Source of the DNA: Acidobacteriota bacterium
GTDB lineage: Bacteria > Acidobacteriota > Polarisedimenticolia > Polarisedimenticolales > Polarisedimenticolaceae
Length of the DNA stretch: 64,000 nt
Direction of reading: 5' to 3'
Assembly (NCBI GenBank): GCA_029861955.1
Contig: JAOTYK010000001.1
Location: 186,001-250,000, forward strand
Position numbers and translations under genes: made by a program
Shown: piece by piece, positions 53,524-63,941 of the stretch
Numbering within the stretch: position 1 is the first letter of the stretch
How the letters are laid out: the number at the start of each line of letters is the position of its first letter
The notes under the pieces: model-generated
The model's input: the letters and a program-made list of their open reading frames with translations, nothing else
Databases searched by the model: none
Told to the model about the DNA's origin: nothing

Positions 53524-54380
53524 CGAGACGGGTCGACGAACTCGAGACCGTCGATCTGTGGTACCAGTCCCATCTCGACTCCTTCCGAGAGAAGTCGTTC
53601 GATGGCCTTTCGTCCACGGTCGCCGTAATCACGAGTCAGATCGTTGACGTACATGCCCACAAATTGATCGGTCAGCGCTTCGTCGAGTCCACGACCGAAA
53701 CGCGCCGCGTAGTCCAGGGCCGGCTGCCGATGATCGAGTCCGTAGGCGATGCTGGCGGCGATCACCCGTGTCAGCGATGCCATCGCGTCCTTGCCGAGAG
53801 ACTTCAGCACGACGTTGCCACCCAGCGGGAGGGGGAGTCCGTCGGTCCGGTCCTGCCACCAGACGCCCAGGTCCACCAGTTGGGTCAGTCCCTGGGACGC
53901 GTAGGTCAATTGGCCTTCGTGGATCACCAGACCTGCGTCGGCCTTGCCGGACTCGACATGATTGAGGATCTCGTCAAACGGAACGACCTCCACGTCGAGG
54001 TCCTTTCCAAGATAGAGTTGCAACGCAAGATAGGCCGAGGTCAACGTGCCGGGGATGGCGATCTTCGACTTGCGTAGCGTGTCGGTGTCCATCTCCTTGC
54101 GTGCCACGATGCTGGGGCCGTAGCCGTCGCCCATGCTGGCGCCGCAGGGCATCAACGCGTAGCGGTCGGTGAGATGGGCGTACGCATGGATCGAGACGGC
54201 GGTCACCTCGAGTTCGCCCACCAGGGCGCGACGGTTGAGGCTCTCGATATCCTCGAGGATCTGTTCGATCTGGAAGCCCTCGGTGTCGACCAATTCGGCT
54301 GCGATGCCGTAAAACATGAAGGCATCATCGGGGTCCGGGCTGTGTCCGACACGGGCGGTTTTCAGGGCGGTTTCGGTCAC
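53520..54380 (-). CDS. mqnD: 1,4-dihydroxy-6-naphthoate synthase (futalosine menaquinone pathway)
   Basis: 286 residues. MqnD converts cyclic dehypoxanthinyl futalosine to 1,4-dihydroxy-6-naphthoate. Family motifs: GHSPDPDDAFMFYGI at the N-terminus, VTAVSIHAYAHLTDRYALMP, GASMGDGYGPSIVARK, IAIPGTLTSAYLALQL, DAGLVIHEGQLTY and GLPLPLGGNVVLKSLG. Periplasmic-binding-protein fold, but cytoplasmic (no signal peptide). First gene of the operon with ygfZ. Its presence indicates menaquinone made by the futalosine route. Confidence 0.94.
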   Translation of the reverse strand: MTETALKTARVGHSPDPDDAFMFYGIAAELVDTEGFQIEQILEDIESLNRRALVGELEVTAVSIHAYAHLTDRYALMPCGASMGDGYGPSIVARKEMDTDTLRKSKIAIPGTLTSAYLALQLYLGKDLDVEVVPFDEILNHVESGKADAGLVIHEGQLTYASQGLTQLVDLGVWWQDRTDGLPLPLGGNVVLKSLGKDAMASLTRVIAASIAYGLDHRQPALDYAARFGRGLDEALTDQFVGMYVNDLTRDYGDRGRKAIERLLSEGVEMGLVPQIDGLEFVDPSR

Positions 54381-54529
54381 TGGATTCTCCAGATTGAGGA
54401 TGGATTCCGTGGAACCCCGAATTATATCGAATCGAGCGCGGAACGCCTACCGGCCGGATTCCCGAGGCTCTTGCGCATCGCCCGGGGCGGGGCCAGAATG
54501 TCGGACACGCAGCCCGAGGAGGACTCATC

Positions 54530-54985
54530 GTGCGCAAGGTTTGTTCGATTGCCATTATTGCGACCCTGTTCCTGGTCTCTGCCGCACCGCTCCTGTCAAA
54601 GCCCCGCAAGGAAGAGCCCAAGCAGGTAGGCGTGATCCACATCCTGATCGGTTTCAAGAAGACCGTCAGCGGCAAGGTCCTGGATCGCACCAAGAAGCAA
54701 GCCCAGGATCTGGCCTACGAGATTCTCGACCGTGCCGAGGCCGGGGAGGAGTTCGACACGCTGCTCGTCGAGTACAGCGACGACTACAAGGCGCAGCGTG
54801 GCATCGTCCTCTTGAAAATGAACAACTTCGGTGAGCCGATTACAACGGGCGTGTTCGGGCGCAGCACCATGGCCGCCAGCTTCGCCGAGGTCTCGTTCCA
54901 ACTGGAAGTCGGAGAGATCGGCTTCACTCGTTACCATCCCGGCAACAGCCCGTTCGGTTATCACATCATCAAGCGCATCGAATAA
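54530..54985 (+). CDS. small secreted parvulin-type peptidyl-prolyl isomerase
   Basis: 151 residues with GTG start after GAGGAGG. Signal peptide MRKVCSIAIIATLFLVSAAP. The rest is a single parvulin domain: VGVIHILIGFKKTVSG (His of the first strand), AYEILDRAEAGEEFDTLLVE, YSDDYKAQRGIVLLK and SPFGYHIIKRIE. There is no chaperone arm as in SurA or PrsA, so it is a minimal periplasmic isomerase. The TAATG overlap with the downstream amidohydrolase couples the two. Confidence 0.85.
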   Translation: MRKVCSIAIIATLFLVSAAPLLSKPRKEEPKQVGVIHILIGFKKTVSGKVLDRTKKQAQDLAYEILDRAEAGEEFDTLLVEYSDDYKAQRGIVLLKMNNFGEPITTGVFGRSTMAASFAEVSFQLEVGEIGFTRYHPGNSPFGYHIIKRIE

Positions 54986-56136
54986 TGGGTGCGGATGCGA
55001 TCCGCGACCAGCTCGTCACGTGGCGACGGTTTCTTCATCGTCGTCCCGAGTTGGGTCTCGAGGAGCACGAGACGTCAGCGTTCCTGCAGAAGACGCTGAC
55101 CGAGCTGGGGATCGAGATCCACACGGGTTACGCGGGTACGGGTGTCGTCGGTGTGTTGCGCTGTGGACGTCCCGATGCCGGTGCTGTCTTGTTGCGTGCG
55201 GACATGGATGGTCTTCCGGTCCAGGAGGTCGACGGTCGGGACTACGGGTCCGAGATCCCGCAACGGATGCATGCCTGTGGGCATGATGGCCACATGGCGA
55301 TGTTGCTGGGCGCGGCGACCCAGCTGAAGGACCGCGACGATCTACCCCGCGACGTGCTGCTCTGTTTCCAGCCCGGCGAAGAGGGGTTTGGCGGAGCAGA
55401 GAAGATGATTGCCGGTGGCGTGCTGGATCTCGCCGACGTGCAGGCGGTCTACGGGCTGCATCTGTGGTCCCAGTTCGATGTGGGGACCGTGCAGCTACGA
55501 CCCGGCCCGGCAATGGCGGCTCAGGACGAGATGCGTGCCCGCTTCATCGGCCGAGGGGGGCACGGGGCGTTACCCCACAACACGATCGACCCCATCGTTG
55601 CCGCCTCTCAGGCGGTTGTGACGCTGCAGCAGATCGTCTCGCGGAACATCGATCCGCTGGAGGCGGCGGTGATCACTATCGGTGCGATCCGCGGGGGAGA
55701 GGCGGCCAACGTCATTCCCGACTTCGCGGAGATCGAGGCGACGATGCGGGCCTTCGACGGCGGTGTTCGGAACACGATTCGCGAACGTGCCGAGGCGGTC
55801 TGTCGCGGTGTCGCCACGGCGACCGGCTGCGAACTCGACTACGAGTTGCTGCCCGGCTACCCGCCGGTGGTCAACAACGCCGACGCCGTGGCGAAAGCCC
55901 GCCGGGTCGCCATCGAGGCGTTCGGCGAGTCGGCGGTGATCGAACATGCGCCGATGGCGGCGGCCGAGGATTTCTCTTACTTCCTCAACGAGCGTCCCGG
56001 AGCCTTCATCTTCATCGGTGCCCGAAATCAGGAACGTGGCATCACGGCCGCCCATCATTCGCCCAACTTCGATATCGACGAGGCGGCGTTGCCGATCGGG
56101 ACCGAGCTATTGACGAAGATCGCGTTGGCGCCTTAG
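54985..56136 (+). CDS. M20D-family amidohydrolase
   Basis: 383-residue zinc-dependent hydrolase of the N-acyl-amino-acid / hippurate / IAA-amino-acid group. Motifs: RRFLHRRPELGLEEHET, LLRADMDGLPVQE, MHACGHDGHMAMLLGAA (metal Cys and His pair), FQPGEEGFGGAEKMI (general-base Glu pair), the dimerisation domain with GRGGHGALPHNTIDPIV, and MAAAEDFSYFL with HHSPNFDIDEAALPIG. No signal peptide. It starts on the last base of the parvulin stop codon. The 3' end overlaps the convergent transporter gene by 30 bp. Exact substrate unknown. Confidence 0.93.
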   Translation: MGADAIRDQLVTWRRFLHRRPELGLEEHETSAFLQKTLTELGIEIHTGYAGTGVVGVLRCGRPDAGAVLLRADMDGLPVQEVDGRDYGSEIPQRMHACGHDGHMAMLLGAATQLKDRDDLPRDVLLCFQPGEEGFGGAEKMIAGGVLDLADVQAVYGLHLWSQFDVGTVQLRPGPAMAAQDEMRARFIGRGGHGALPHNTIDPIVAASQAVVTLQQIVSRNIDPLEAAVITIGAIRGGEAANVIPDFAEIEATMRAFDGGVRNTIRERAEAVCRGVATATGCELDYELLPGYPPVVNNADAVAKARRVAIEAFGESAVIEHAPMAAAEDFSYFLNERPGAFIFIGARNQERGITAAHHSPNFDIDEAALPIGTELLTKIALAP

Positions 56137-57006
56137 CGTGAGGAAGATGCCGGCGAAGATCAGTGACCCGCCTACGAAGACCGGCCAGCCGAGCGCCTCG
56201 CCGAAAAGCCACACCGCCAACGTGCTGGCGATGATCGGTTGTAGGTAGACGAACAGCGCCACACTTGACGACTCGATCCGTTTCAGCGCCCAGTAGGCCA
56301 GGACGTAGACCGCGGCGGTCGGGAAGATCATGATGAAGGCGGCAAGCCACCAGGTCTGCGCCGAGAGATCGAGGGGCATGGCACCGACGAGGGTGGGGCC
56401 ACCGACGATCCCGATACCGATCGTCCCGATCACCATCAGCCACGTACTGGCGACCAGCGGATCCATCCGCGACATCAGACGTTTCGAGAGCACCAGGAAC
56501 AGCGAGAACGACGTCGCGTTGGTGAGGGTCAGGAGGTCGCCGGTCAGCATCCGAGCGCCGAACGCGCTATTACTCGGCGCGATGACCAGTGCGACGCCGC
56601 CGGTGGCTATCAGGAGCGCCCATAGCTTGCGTGTCGTGACCCGTTCACGATGGAGCAGCACGGCGATCAGCAATGTGAGTGCAGGAATGCAGGCGTTGAT
56701 CAACGACGAGTGAGCGGTGCTGGTTCTCGAGAGTCCCTCGATGAACAGGACCTGGTTGATGACAACCCCGAAGATCGACAGGACCGCCAGCTCGCGGAGG
56801 TCGAGTTTGGAGATGCGCAGCGACTTTCGCGCTGCCAGACAGACCAGGACGAGGACCAGCGCACCGCCAGCGACCCGCAGGACGGCCCAACCCCGCGGGG
56901 GAATGTCGGCGATGACGAGCCGCGCCGCGATGTAGTGCAACCCGTAGAAGAGTTGGACGACGACCAGGGCCACGACGACCGATAGCCTCTGGCTTGGAGG
57001 GTTCAC
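56107..57006 (-). CDS. EamA/DMT-family metabolite transporter
   Basis: 299-residue inner-membrane protein with about ten hydrophobic helices in two EamA halves. Markers are YGLHYIAARLVIADIPPRGW at the start, FGVVINQVLFIEGLSRTSTA with the STAHSSLINACIPALT helix at the end of half one, and LAYWALKRIESSSVALFVYL and ALGWPVFVGGSLIFAGIF in half two. It likely exports amino acids, nucleotides or related metabolites. GTG start; no neighbour shares its direction. Convergent overlap of 30 bp with the amidohydrolase. Confidence 0.9.
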   Translation of the reverse strand: MNPPSQRLSVVVALVVVQLFYGLHYIAARLVIADIPPRGWAVLRVAGGALVLVLVCLAARKSLRISKLDLRELAVLSIFGVVINQVLFIEGLSRTSTAHSSLINACIPALTLLIAVLLHRERVTTRKLWALLIATGGVALVIAPSNSAFGARMLTGDLLTLTNATSFSLFLVLSKRLMSRMDPLVASTWLMVIGTIGIGIVGGPTLVGAMPLDLSAQTWWLAAFIMIFPTAAVYVLAYWALKRIESSSVALFVYLQPIIASTLAVWLFGEALGWPVFVGGSLIFAGIFLTLRRQRDLRQ

Positions 57007-57024
57007 GATTCAGACACGATGACA

Positions 57025-57056
57025 CAAAAAAAGCCCGGCCGTTGCCGGCCGGGCTT
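57025..57056 (-). terminator. groESL rho-independent terminator
   Basis: AAGCCCGGCC and GGCCGGGCTT form a 10-bp stem at 57031-57056. On the minus strand a run of seven to eight T follows (57025-57032). It lies 26 bp beyond the groL stop. Confidence 0.9.
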
Positions 57057-57081
57057 CTCGAGTGTCTCTTCAGGCAGGGGA

Positions 57082-58752
<1,671 letters not shown>

Positions 58753-58782
58753 TCAAGTAAGGGTAAAAAGAAGAGAGTAGGT

Positions 58783-59070
58783 TTACTCGATGATTCCGAG
58801 GACTTCGTCCTCACGAAGGATGACGTGTTCCTTGTCATCGATCTTGATCTCGGTGCCGCTGTACTTGCCGAAGAGGATGCGATCCCCCTTCTTGACTTCC
58901 AGGGCCGTGCGCGAGCCGTCCTTTTCAAGACGACCGGAACCGACGGCGATGACCTTGCCTTCCATCGGCTTCTCTTTGGCAGTGTCGGGAATGATGATGC
59001 CGCCCCGGACCTGCTCCTTCTCTTCGACTCGCTTGATCAGAACGCGATCGTTGAGAGGTTTGACTTTCAT
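58783..59070 (-). CDS. groS: co-chaperonin GroES
   Basis: 95-residue lid of the GroEL chamber. Start [20 protein letters not shown] at 59070 with GGAGG 10-11 nt upstream; the in-frame ATG at 59091 overlaps that ribosome site and was rejected. The mobile loop ([20 protein letters not shown]) and the roof region ([17 protein letters not shown]) are typical. Co-transcribed with groL. Confidence 0.98.
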   Translation of the reverse strand: MKVKPLNDRVLIKRVEEKEQVRGGIIIPDTAKEKPMEGKVIAVGSGRLEKDGSRTALEVKKGDRILFGKYSGTEIKIDDKEHVILREDEVLGIIE

Positions 59071-59140
59071 GGTGATGCTTCCTCCATCCATTGCTGTGTA
59101 GTGTCTAAATGACTGTTAATAAAGGGTTTACAGATAACGA

Positions 59141-59197
59141 TTGGCACTCTCTGTGCCGGAGTGCCAGTACTATAGGATCGCCTAAAACGACTGTCAA
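59141..59197 (-). promoter_or_regulatory. groESL promoter with CIRCE (HrcA) operator
   Basis: CIRCE: TTGGCACTC-N9-GAGTGCCAG at 59141-59167, differing from the consensus TTAGCACTC only by the A-to-G and its symmetric change. Just upstream on the minus strand are TATAGT (59169-59174) and TTGACA (59192-59197) with a 17-bp spacer. The operator covers the expected transcription start, so HrcA should repress groESL. Confidence 0.93.
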
Positions 59198-59284
59198 GCA
59201 AGCCCCCGGAAAAAACTTCAGAATCGATAACTCCAAGTATTTTCAATAAGTTGCAGGGAAACCGCGGATTCGCCTGGAACGGGT

Positions 59285-59313
59285 TTGCATCGCGGGGGTT
59301 CCCAGGCGATTCT
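59285..59313 (+). promoter_or_regulatory. candidate promoter of the AAA+ gene
   Basis: TTGCAT (59285-59290), 17-bp spacer, GATTCT (59308-59313), then 6 nt to ATG 59320. No Shine-Dalgarno is visible in front of this ATG. An in-frame ATG at 59362 is preceded by GGAGGACCCG, an alternative start 14 codons later. Confidence 0.35.
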
Positions 59314-59319
59314 TGATGC

Positions 59320-61212
59320 ATGAGCGATCGCAAAGTCCCATCTTCGATACCGGAGGACCCGATGGGCAAGGACCGGACCGCCAGCGATAATTCGACGATC
59401 CATCGTCTGGACGCGGAGAGCCTGGCGCGCCACGTCCGAGACGCGGCCCAGGCGATATCGCCGGACCGCTACATGGACGATCTGGAGGTCCGCCACCTCG
59501 TCCGGGTTATCACCGAATGTTCGCTGCTGCTGACCGATGTCTATTCGGAGGAGCGGCTGGCGCGCATCATGCACCCCGAGCGGGGCTTCCTGACGAGCCT
59601 GGTCGATCGATTGATCGAGGAGCAGCGACGCGGGGAAGGGGAGGCTTTGTACCGGGTCCGCCGCCTGCCGGACGATGTCCGCATGATCGGCGACAAGGCG
59701 CTGTTCGACATGGGTCTGCTCGGGCAACGTCAGATCAAGGGCTACGACATCGAAGACCTGGGTGCGCGGGCCTACGGGATGGCGGGCGAGGTTCTGGAGC
59801 TTCTCGCCGATGACCGACGGCTGCGTGAGTTCTTCGACGAGAACCGTCTGCTGGCGCTGCCTCTCGACGAGGAGGTCGTCTTCCTTCGCCAGTGCTCGGA
59901 TCGATTCCGTCTGTATGCAGAGATTCTCAAGCGATCGCACAGCTCGCTGCCGGCGGAACAACCGGACGAGAGCCAGGGACTCGTGCCGCGTCACAAGACG
60001 ACGGCCGTCCTGGCCGCGACGCAAGACACCGCGTATCTCGAGGCCGCCCAGGAGCAGAGCCCCGGTGTCTCGACGGATGTGCCTAGAAACCGAGTGCTCT
60101 CGAACTGGGAGCGGATGCTGATCTTCGCCGACCTCGACATGGCGCAGATTCAGGGGGCACTCGACGCGACGGTCATCGATCAGCAACAGGCGGTCCAGCA
60201 ACTCTGCGACGAATTCAGCCTGTTCGCCGCCGGCACCCGCAACCAGAGCAAGCCACCGGCCTATTTCCTCGTCGGACCGACGGGTGTCGGCAAGAACCAT
60301 CTGATCGAGAGGCTGGCCAGTCTCCTCGAGGGCGTCTGCGAGATCGAAGTGCCTGTCCTGACCATCGAGGGCCCCAACTACACCTATCCCTCCGATATCA
60401 ACGAGTTGAAGGGCGCGACGCGTGGCTTCATCCGCTCCGACGAAGAGGGAATCCTGACCTCGTTTCATCAACGATCGTCGTCAGCACCCTTCAGTGTGAT
60501 CCTGATCGATGAGGTCGAGAAGGCCCATCCGCAGCTCCTCACTTTCTTCCTGTCGATTCTTGACCGCGGGACCACAACGGACAATCGCGGAACGGTGCTG
60601 GACTTCTCCAACTGCATGTTGTTTTTCACGTCGAATCTCGGTTACAGCGACGAGCAACAGCGGAACGATCCCATTGGTTTCGCCGATTCTGCAGAGCGCG
60701 ACCAGCGGGTCGATCAGGACATCCGTCGCGACCTTCGCAAATCGCTGAAGCCGGAGTTTGTCAACCGCGTAAAGATGATCCACTTCAACCGTCTGACGCG
60801 AAGCAGCATCGATCGAATCCTGGATCTGGAGTTCGACAAGATCGCCGCGCGCTACGAACGGGTTCACGACCTGCGGATCTGTCTCGACGGGAGTGCCCGC
60901 GATGAACTGATCCGAGTCGGTTTCTCGGCGACCTACGGCGCACGACATCTCGCTGCCGTGCTCGACGCGGTCTGCAACGTCGAGATCGCCAAACGGGTCC
61001 GCAAGGACGATCGTTCCGAGGAGACCGATCGGCAGGAGTTGATCCACTGGCTGAGAGAGCTGAAGAGCGGCGAGCGTCCCTTCGATGCCAATGAGGTCGA
61101 ACGACGGGTCCTGGCGTCGGCACGGGCCAAACTACCCTACGGGACCCTGAAGATCGTCTTCCGCGACGGGGACTTCGAGTACCTGCCGGTCAACGACAAC
61201 TCCGTCGCATGA
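59320..61212 (+). CDS. Clp-like AAA+ ATPase with novel N-terminal domain and variant Walker A
   Basis: 630 residues (616 if the ATG at 59362, with its GGAGG, is used). Residues 1 to about 260 are helical and unrecognised (RHLVRVITECSLLLTDVYSE, FLTSLVDRLIEEQRRGEG). A single AAA+ module of the ClpA/B D2 kind follows. Walker A GPTGVGKN is at 319-326, with Asn326 where Thr/Ser normally binds magnesium. Walker B VILIDEVEKAH has Asp397-Glu398. Sensor 1 is in LFFTSNLG, the arginine-finger region is KPEFVNRVKMIHF, and sensor 2 is GARHLAAVLDAV. It should remodel proteins if ATPase-active. It overlaps the next gene by ATGA and is divergent from groESL. It lacks the ClpB N-domain, first AAA module and M-domain, so it is not ClpB. 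Confidence 0.85.
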   Translation: MSDRKVPSSIPEDPMGKDRTASDNSTIHRLDAESLARHVRDAAQAISPDRYMDDLEVRHLVRVITECSLLLTDVYSEERLARIMHPERGFLTSLVDRLIEEQRRGEGEALYRVRRLPDDVRMIGDKALFDMGLLGQRQIKGYDIEDLGARAYGMAGEVLELLADDRRLREFFDENRLLALPLDEEVVFLRQCSDRFRLYAEILKRSHSSLPAEQPDESQGLVPRHKTTAVLAATQDTAYLEAAQEQSPGVSTDVPRNRVLSNWERMLIFADLDMAQIQGALDATVIDQQQAVQQLCDEFSLFAAGTRNQSKPPAYFLVGPTGVGKNHLIERLASLLEGVCEIEVPVLTIEGPNYTYPSDINELKGATRGFIRSDEEGILTSFHQRSSSAPFSVILIDEVEKAHPQLLTFFLSILDRGTTTDNRGTVLDFSNCMLFFTSNLGYSDEQQRNDPIGFADSAERDQRVDQDIRRDLRKSLKPEFVNRVKMIHFNRLTRSSIDRILDLEFDKIAARYERVHDLRICLDGSARDELIRVGFSATYGARHLAAVLDAVCNVEIAKRVRKDDRSEETDRQELIHWLRELKSGERPFDANEVERRVLASARAKLPYGTLKIVFRDGDFEYLPVNDNSVA

Positions 61213-61880
61213 CGATCCGCCCATCACTCCTCGAGTCGGTGCAGCGCGTCCTGCAACGGACGTACGGGATCCCGAACGGCGTTCGGGAGATCGGCTCATA
61301 TGTGATCGGCGATCGCGGCGTCCAGGCGTTGTATGCCCGCAGTCGACCGTCCGAGATCGGATCTCCGGTAGGCGGGGCAAGGACATTGGTTCGTGAGCAG
61401 GCCGGTCAGGTCCACGCGACGGTCTACCTTCCCGATGCGATGGTGCGGCGGCTCGAGAGCCAGCCACCCCAATACGGACTGAACGACGGGAACGTTGACG
61501 ACTTCGCGACCCTCGTGGAGGAGATCGACCATCTGTTGCTGGTGGCGGACCGCGCGCGTCGCGGTCGCTCGGTGACCCTCCTCGAATTGGAATGGAACGC
61601 CAACGTAAGCAAGTACCTGGTGTTATCACGGTTTCTTGCCGGACGTCGCCCGCGCCTCAGCGTCGCTCGACGGATCTGGCTCCGTCGTCAATTATTCGAG
61701 AGCGTGGAGTACAGCGACCCCGACCCCAGGGTCCGCGAACGCTACCGACGGGCGGCGCGCCTCGCCGTTCAGTGGCTGGATCGGCTCGGAGCCCTTCCGC
61801 ACCCTCAACAGCTCCGCAGTCTGCGGTCGTTCTTTCGTGCGGACACGGCGGGGCGGTTGGACCTACTGCTGGCTCTCTGA
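61209..61880 (+). CDS. conserved-looking protein of unknown function, partner of AAA+ gene
   Basis: 223 residues, no signal peptide or membrane segment. No family is recognised. Visible features: a mixed N-terminal half (YGIPNGVREIGSYVIGDRG, AGQVHATVYLPDAMVRRLES), an acidic helix FATLVEEIDHLLLVADRARR, then LLELEWNANVSKYLVLSRFL, and an Arg-rich helical C-terminus (RRIWLRRQLFESVEYSDPDP). It has no HExxH or other catalytic signature. The ATGA overlap with the AAA+ gene makes a stable pair likely: adaptor, substrate or toxin-like partner of the ATPase. Its last 18 bp overlap the convergent S41 protease gene. Confidence 0.7.
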   Translation: MTIRPSLLESVQRVLQRTYGIPNGVREIGSYVIGDRGVQALYARSRPSEIGSPVGGARTLVREQAGQVHATVYLPDAMVRRLESQPPQYGLNDGNVDDFATLVEEIDHLLLVADRARRGRSVTLLELEWNANVSKYLVLSRFLAGRRPRLSVARRIWLRRQLFESVEYSDPDPRVRERYRRAARLAVQWLDRLGALPHPQQLRSLRSFFRADTAGRLDLLLAL

Positions 61881-63536
61881 TTCCACGACCGGGTCGGAGT
61901 CGATCGATCCGGCATCAGCACGGAGCCGATCCTGAGAACGATCTTTCGGTCGGGCGTCGTCGGGCCGATCGGCGCGCAGCTTCTCAGCTTCCTCGAAGAG
62001 TTCGATGGCTTTCTGGATCTGCTTGTCGCCCTCCGACAGGACTCGACTCTCGACGTTTGCGTCCCAACGGATGCGGGCGATCTGCGCTCGGAGTCGCAGA
62101 TTGATCAGATCGCGATCCGCGGCGAACTCCTCGGGTGTGAATTCAACCTCTCGAGCGGTGAGGAACGCGCGGAAGCTCTCGATGTCCTCGTCGGTAAGCG
62201 CGACGTTCTTATCGATCTCGGGGTTCGCCGAAAGAAACTCAACGGAAAAGTCGAAGAGCTGGTTCTCTCGGAATAGACGAAGGATGAACTGCGAGGCGTT
62301 GTCGTTCTCGACAGTGTGATCCGGATGGATTCCACCACCTCCAAACACCTTGCGTCCGGTGTCGGTGAAGAAGATCTCCGCGCCGCTCGTCCCTTCGATG
62401 TCGTCGGCATCGCCGGGCTCGAGCTCGCCGTTGCGGTTCATGTAGTACTGCTCGACGTCGGTGTAGTCCCGTTGGATCAGTCGGCCGGAAGGCGTGAAGT
62501 ACTTCGCCGTCGTGACCGCAAGTGCACCGCCGTCACGCAATGGGATGACCCGTTGCACGAGTCCCTTGCCGAAGGTCGTCTCGCCCACCACGAGTCCGAG
62601 GTCGTGATCCTGGATGGCACCGGATACGATTTCGCTGGCCGATGCGGAGCTTCCGTTGACAAGCACGATAAGCGGCAGATCGATCTTGTCGGCACCGCGC
62701 TGGGCAAAGTAGTCCTGGTTCGAGCCGGCGACGCGGCCACGGGTGAAGACGATCTTGTCGCCCTCGCCGACGAAGCGATCCGAGACCTGGACCGCCTGCT
62801 CCAGTAGGCCGCCGGGATTGCCTCGCAGATCCAGGAGCAACCGCCCCATGCCCTGCTCGCTGAGCTCGGTCACGGCCGTGTCGAGCTCGGTGACGGTGGT
62901 GGAGGTGAAGTTAGCGATCCGAACGTAGCCGACCCCGTCGGCCAGCATGTGATAGACGCGGATGCTCTCAATCGGGATGTCGTCACGGCCGATCGTCACG
63001 TCGAAGCTATCGTCCAGACCGGGGCGCTCGATGGTGATCGTGACCTCGCTGCCCTTGGGTCCCTTCAGGAGGCGCACGGCGTCCTGAACGGTCAACTCGA
63101 TCGTCGGCTCTCCCTCGATCTTGGAAATCACATCGCCCGACTGGAGGCCGGCACGGGAAGCCGGTGTTCCGTCGATGGGTGCGATCACGGTCAACGGCTT
63201 GTCGGCGCCGCGCTTGGTAATCTGGATTCCGAGTCCGCTGAACTTGCCCCGCTGTTCGTCACGCATCTCGGAGAACGACTCGGGATTCAGGTAATTCGAG
63301 TGGGGATCGAGGGTCTGCAGCAGACCGGCGATCGCGTTCTCGACCAGCTCGTCGGATTCGAGCTCGCCGACGTATTGCTCCTCGACTAGCGAGAGCACTC
63401 GACCGAAGGTCCAGAATTGATCTTCCGCCTGGCCGGCATCGGCCTGTGCGTCGCTCCCGAGCATACCGCCGACGATGGCGCCGATGATCAGGACGGCAAT
63501 GGGGAAGACCGGTAGCGATCGACGGGGCTGGGTCAT
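61863..63536 (-). CDS. S41 C-terminal processing peptidase
   Basis: 557-residue periplasmic protease with signal anchor FPIAVLIIGAIVGGMLGSDA. An N-terminal helical region contains FWTFGRVLSLVEEQYVGELE. A PDZ domain follows (FSGLGIQITKRGADKPLTVI, GTPASRAGLQSGDVISKIEG). The S41 catalytic domain has LLLDLRGNPGGLLEQAVQVS, VNGSSASASEIVSGAIQDHD (nucleophile Ser) and FGKGLVQRVIPL (general-base Lys). The C-terminal 130 residues are helical and charged. It trims or degrades envelope proteins. The start at 63536 has GGAGG upstream; the longer frame to 63992 is antisense to tatA and was rejected. Confidence 0.93.
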   Translation of the reverse strand: MTQPRRSLPVFPIAVLIIGAIVGGMLGSDAQADAGQAEDQFWTFGRVLSLVEEQYVGELESDELVENAIAGLLQTLDPHSNYLNPESFSEMRDEQRGKFSGLGIQITKRGADKPLTVIAPIDGTPASRAGLQSGDVISKIEGEPTIELTVQDAVRLLKGPKGSEVTITIERPGLDDSFDVTIGRDDIPIESIRVYHMLADGVGYVRIANFTSTTVTELDTAVTELSEQGMGRLLLDLRGNPGGLLEQAVQVSDRFVGEGDKIVFTRGRVAGSNQDYFAQRGADKIDLPLIVLVNGSSASASEIVSGAIQDHDLGLVVGETTFGKGLVQRVIPLRDGGALAVTTAKYFTPSGRLIQRDYTDVEQYYMNRNGELEPGDADDIEGTSGAEIFFTDTGRKVFGGGGIHPDHTVENDNASQFILRLFRENQLFDFSVEFLSANPEIDKNVALTDEDIESFRAFLTAREVEFTPEEFAADRDLINLRLRAQIARIRWDANVESRVLSEGDKQIQKAIELFEEAEKLRADRPDDARPKDRSQDRLRADAGSIDSDPVVESESQQ

Positions 63537-63564
63537 GGGGCCTCCAGAACGTGACTTCCTTGTA

Positions 63565-63593
63565 ATTATATGACTCGCTTGTACTTGTGACAA
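63565..63593 (-). promoter_or_regulatory. S41 protease promoter
   Basis: Minus strand TTGTCA (63588-63593), 17-bp spacer, TATAAT (63565-63570), 29 bp before the start codon. Strong sigma70-type match. Confidence 0.75.
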
Positions 63594-63614
63594 CCAACGA
63601 CGGCAATGGACGCC

Positions 63615-63644
63615 TTGACACTCTTCGACTGCGGCCGCTAGGCT
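63615..63644 (+). promoter_or_regulatory. candidate tatA promoter
   Basis: TTGACA (63615-63620), 18-bp spacer, TAGGCT (63639-63644). AGAAAGG lies before the tatA ATG at 63678. Confidence 0.5.
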
Positions 63645-63677
63645 CTTCCTTGTAGTCTCTACGAGAAAGGCAGAAGA

Positions 63678-63941
63678 ATGTTTGGCTCGGTCGGTGGTGG
63701 AGAGATCCTCGTCCTGCTGGTTCTGGGACTCCTCCTCTTTGGTCCACGCAAACTCCCGGCCTTCGGTCGGACCCTCGGGAAGGCGTTGTCGGACTTCCGC
63801 AGCGCGTCCACGGATTTTCGGATAAACCTCGAGCGAGAGGTTCACATCGACGAGGTCCGGTCCACGCAGAAAGATCTGTCCGAAACGGCGGCGGACCTCC
63901 GCTCGGTGGAACGCGACCCGAAAGACGATGACGGAGCCTGA
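63678..63941 (+). CDS. tatA: Tat translocase subunit TatA/TatB
   Basis: 87-residue single-span subunit of the twin-arginine protein export system. The short N-terminus MFGSVGGGEILVLLVLGLLL contains the transmembrane helix, followed by the FGP hinge (LFGPRKLPAFGRTLGKAL) and an amphipathic helix. The charged tail (EVRSTQKDLSETAADLRS) is longer than in many TatA, so it could serve as TatB; only functional data would decide. The stop overlaps the start region of tatC. Confidence 0.9.
   Translation: MFGSVGGGEILVLLVLGLLLFGPRKLPAFGRTLGKALSDFRSASTDFRINLEREVHIDEVRSTQKDLSETAADLRSVERDPKDDDGA

Noticed and set aside
59320-61212. Annotation of the AAA+ gene as ClpB because it neighbours groESL
   Set aside because: Only one AAA+ module is present, with no Clp N-domain, first ATPase module or middle coiled coil, and Walker A is altered.
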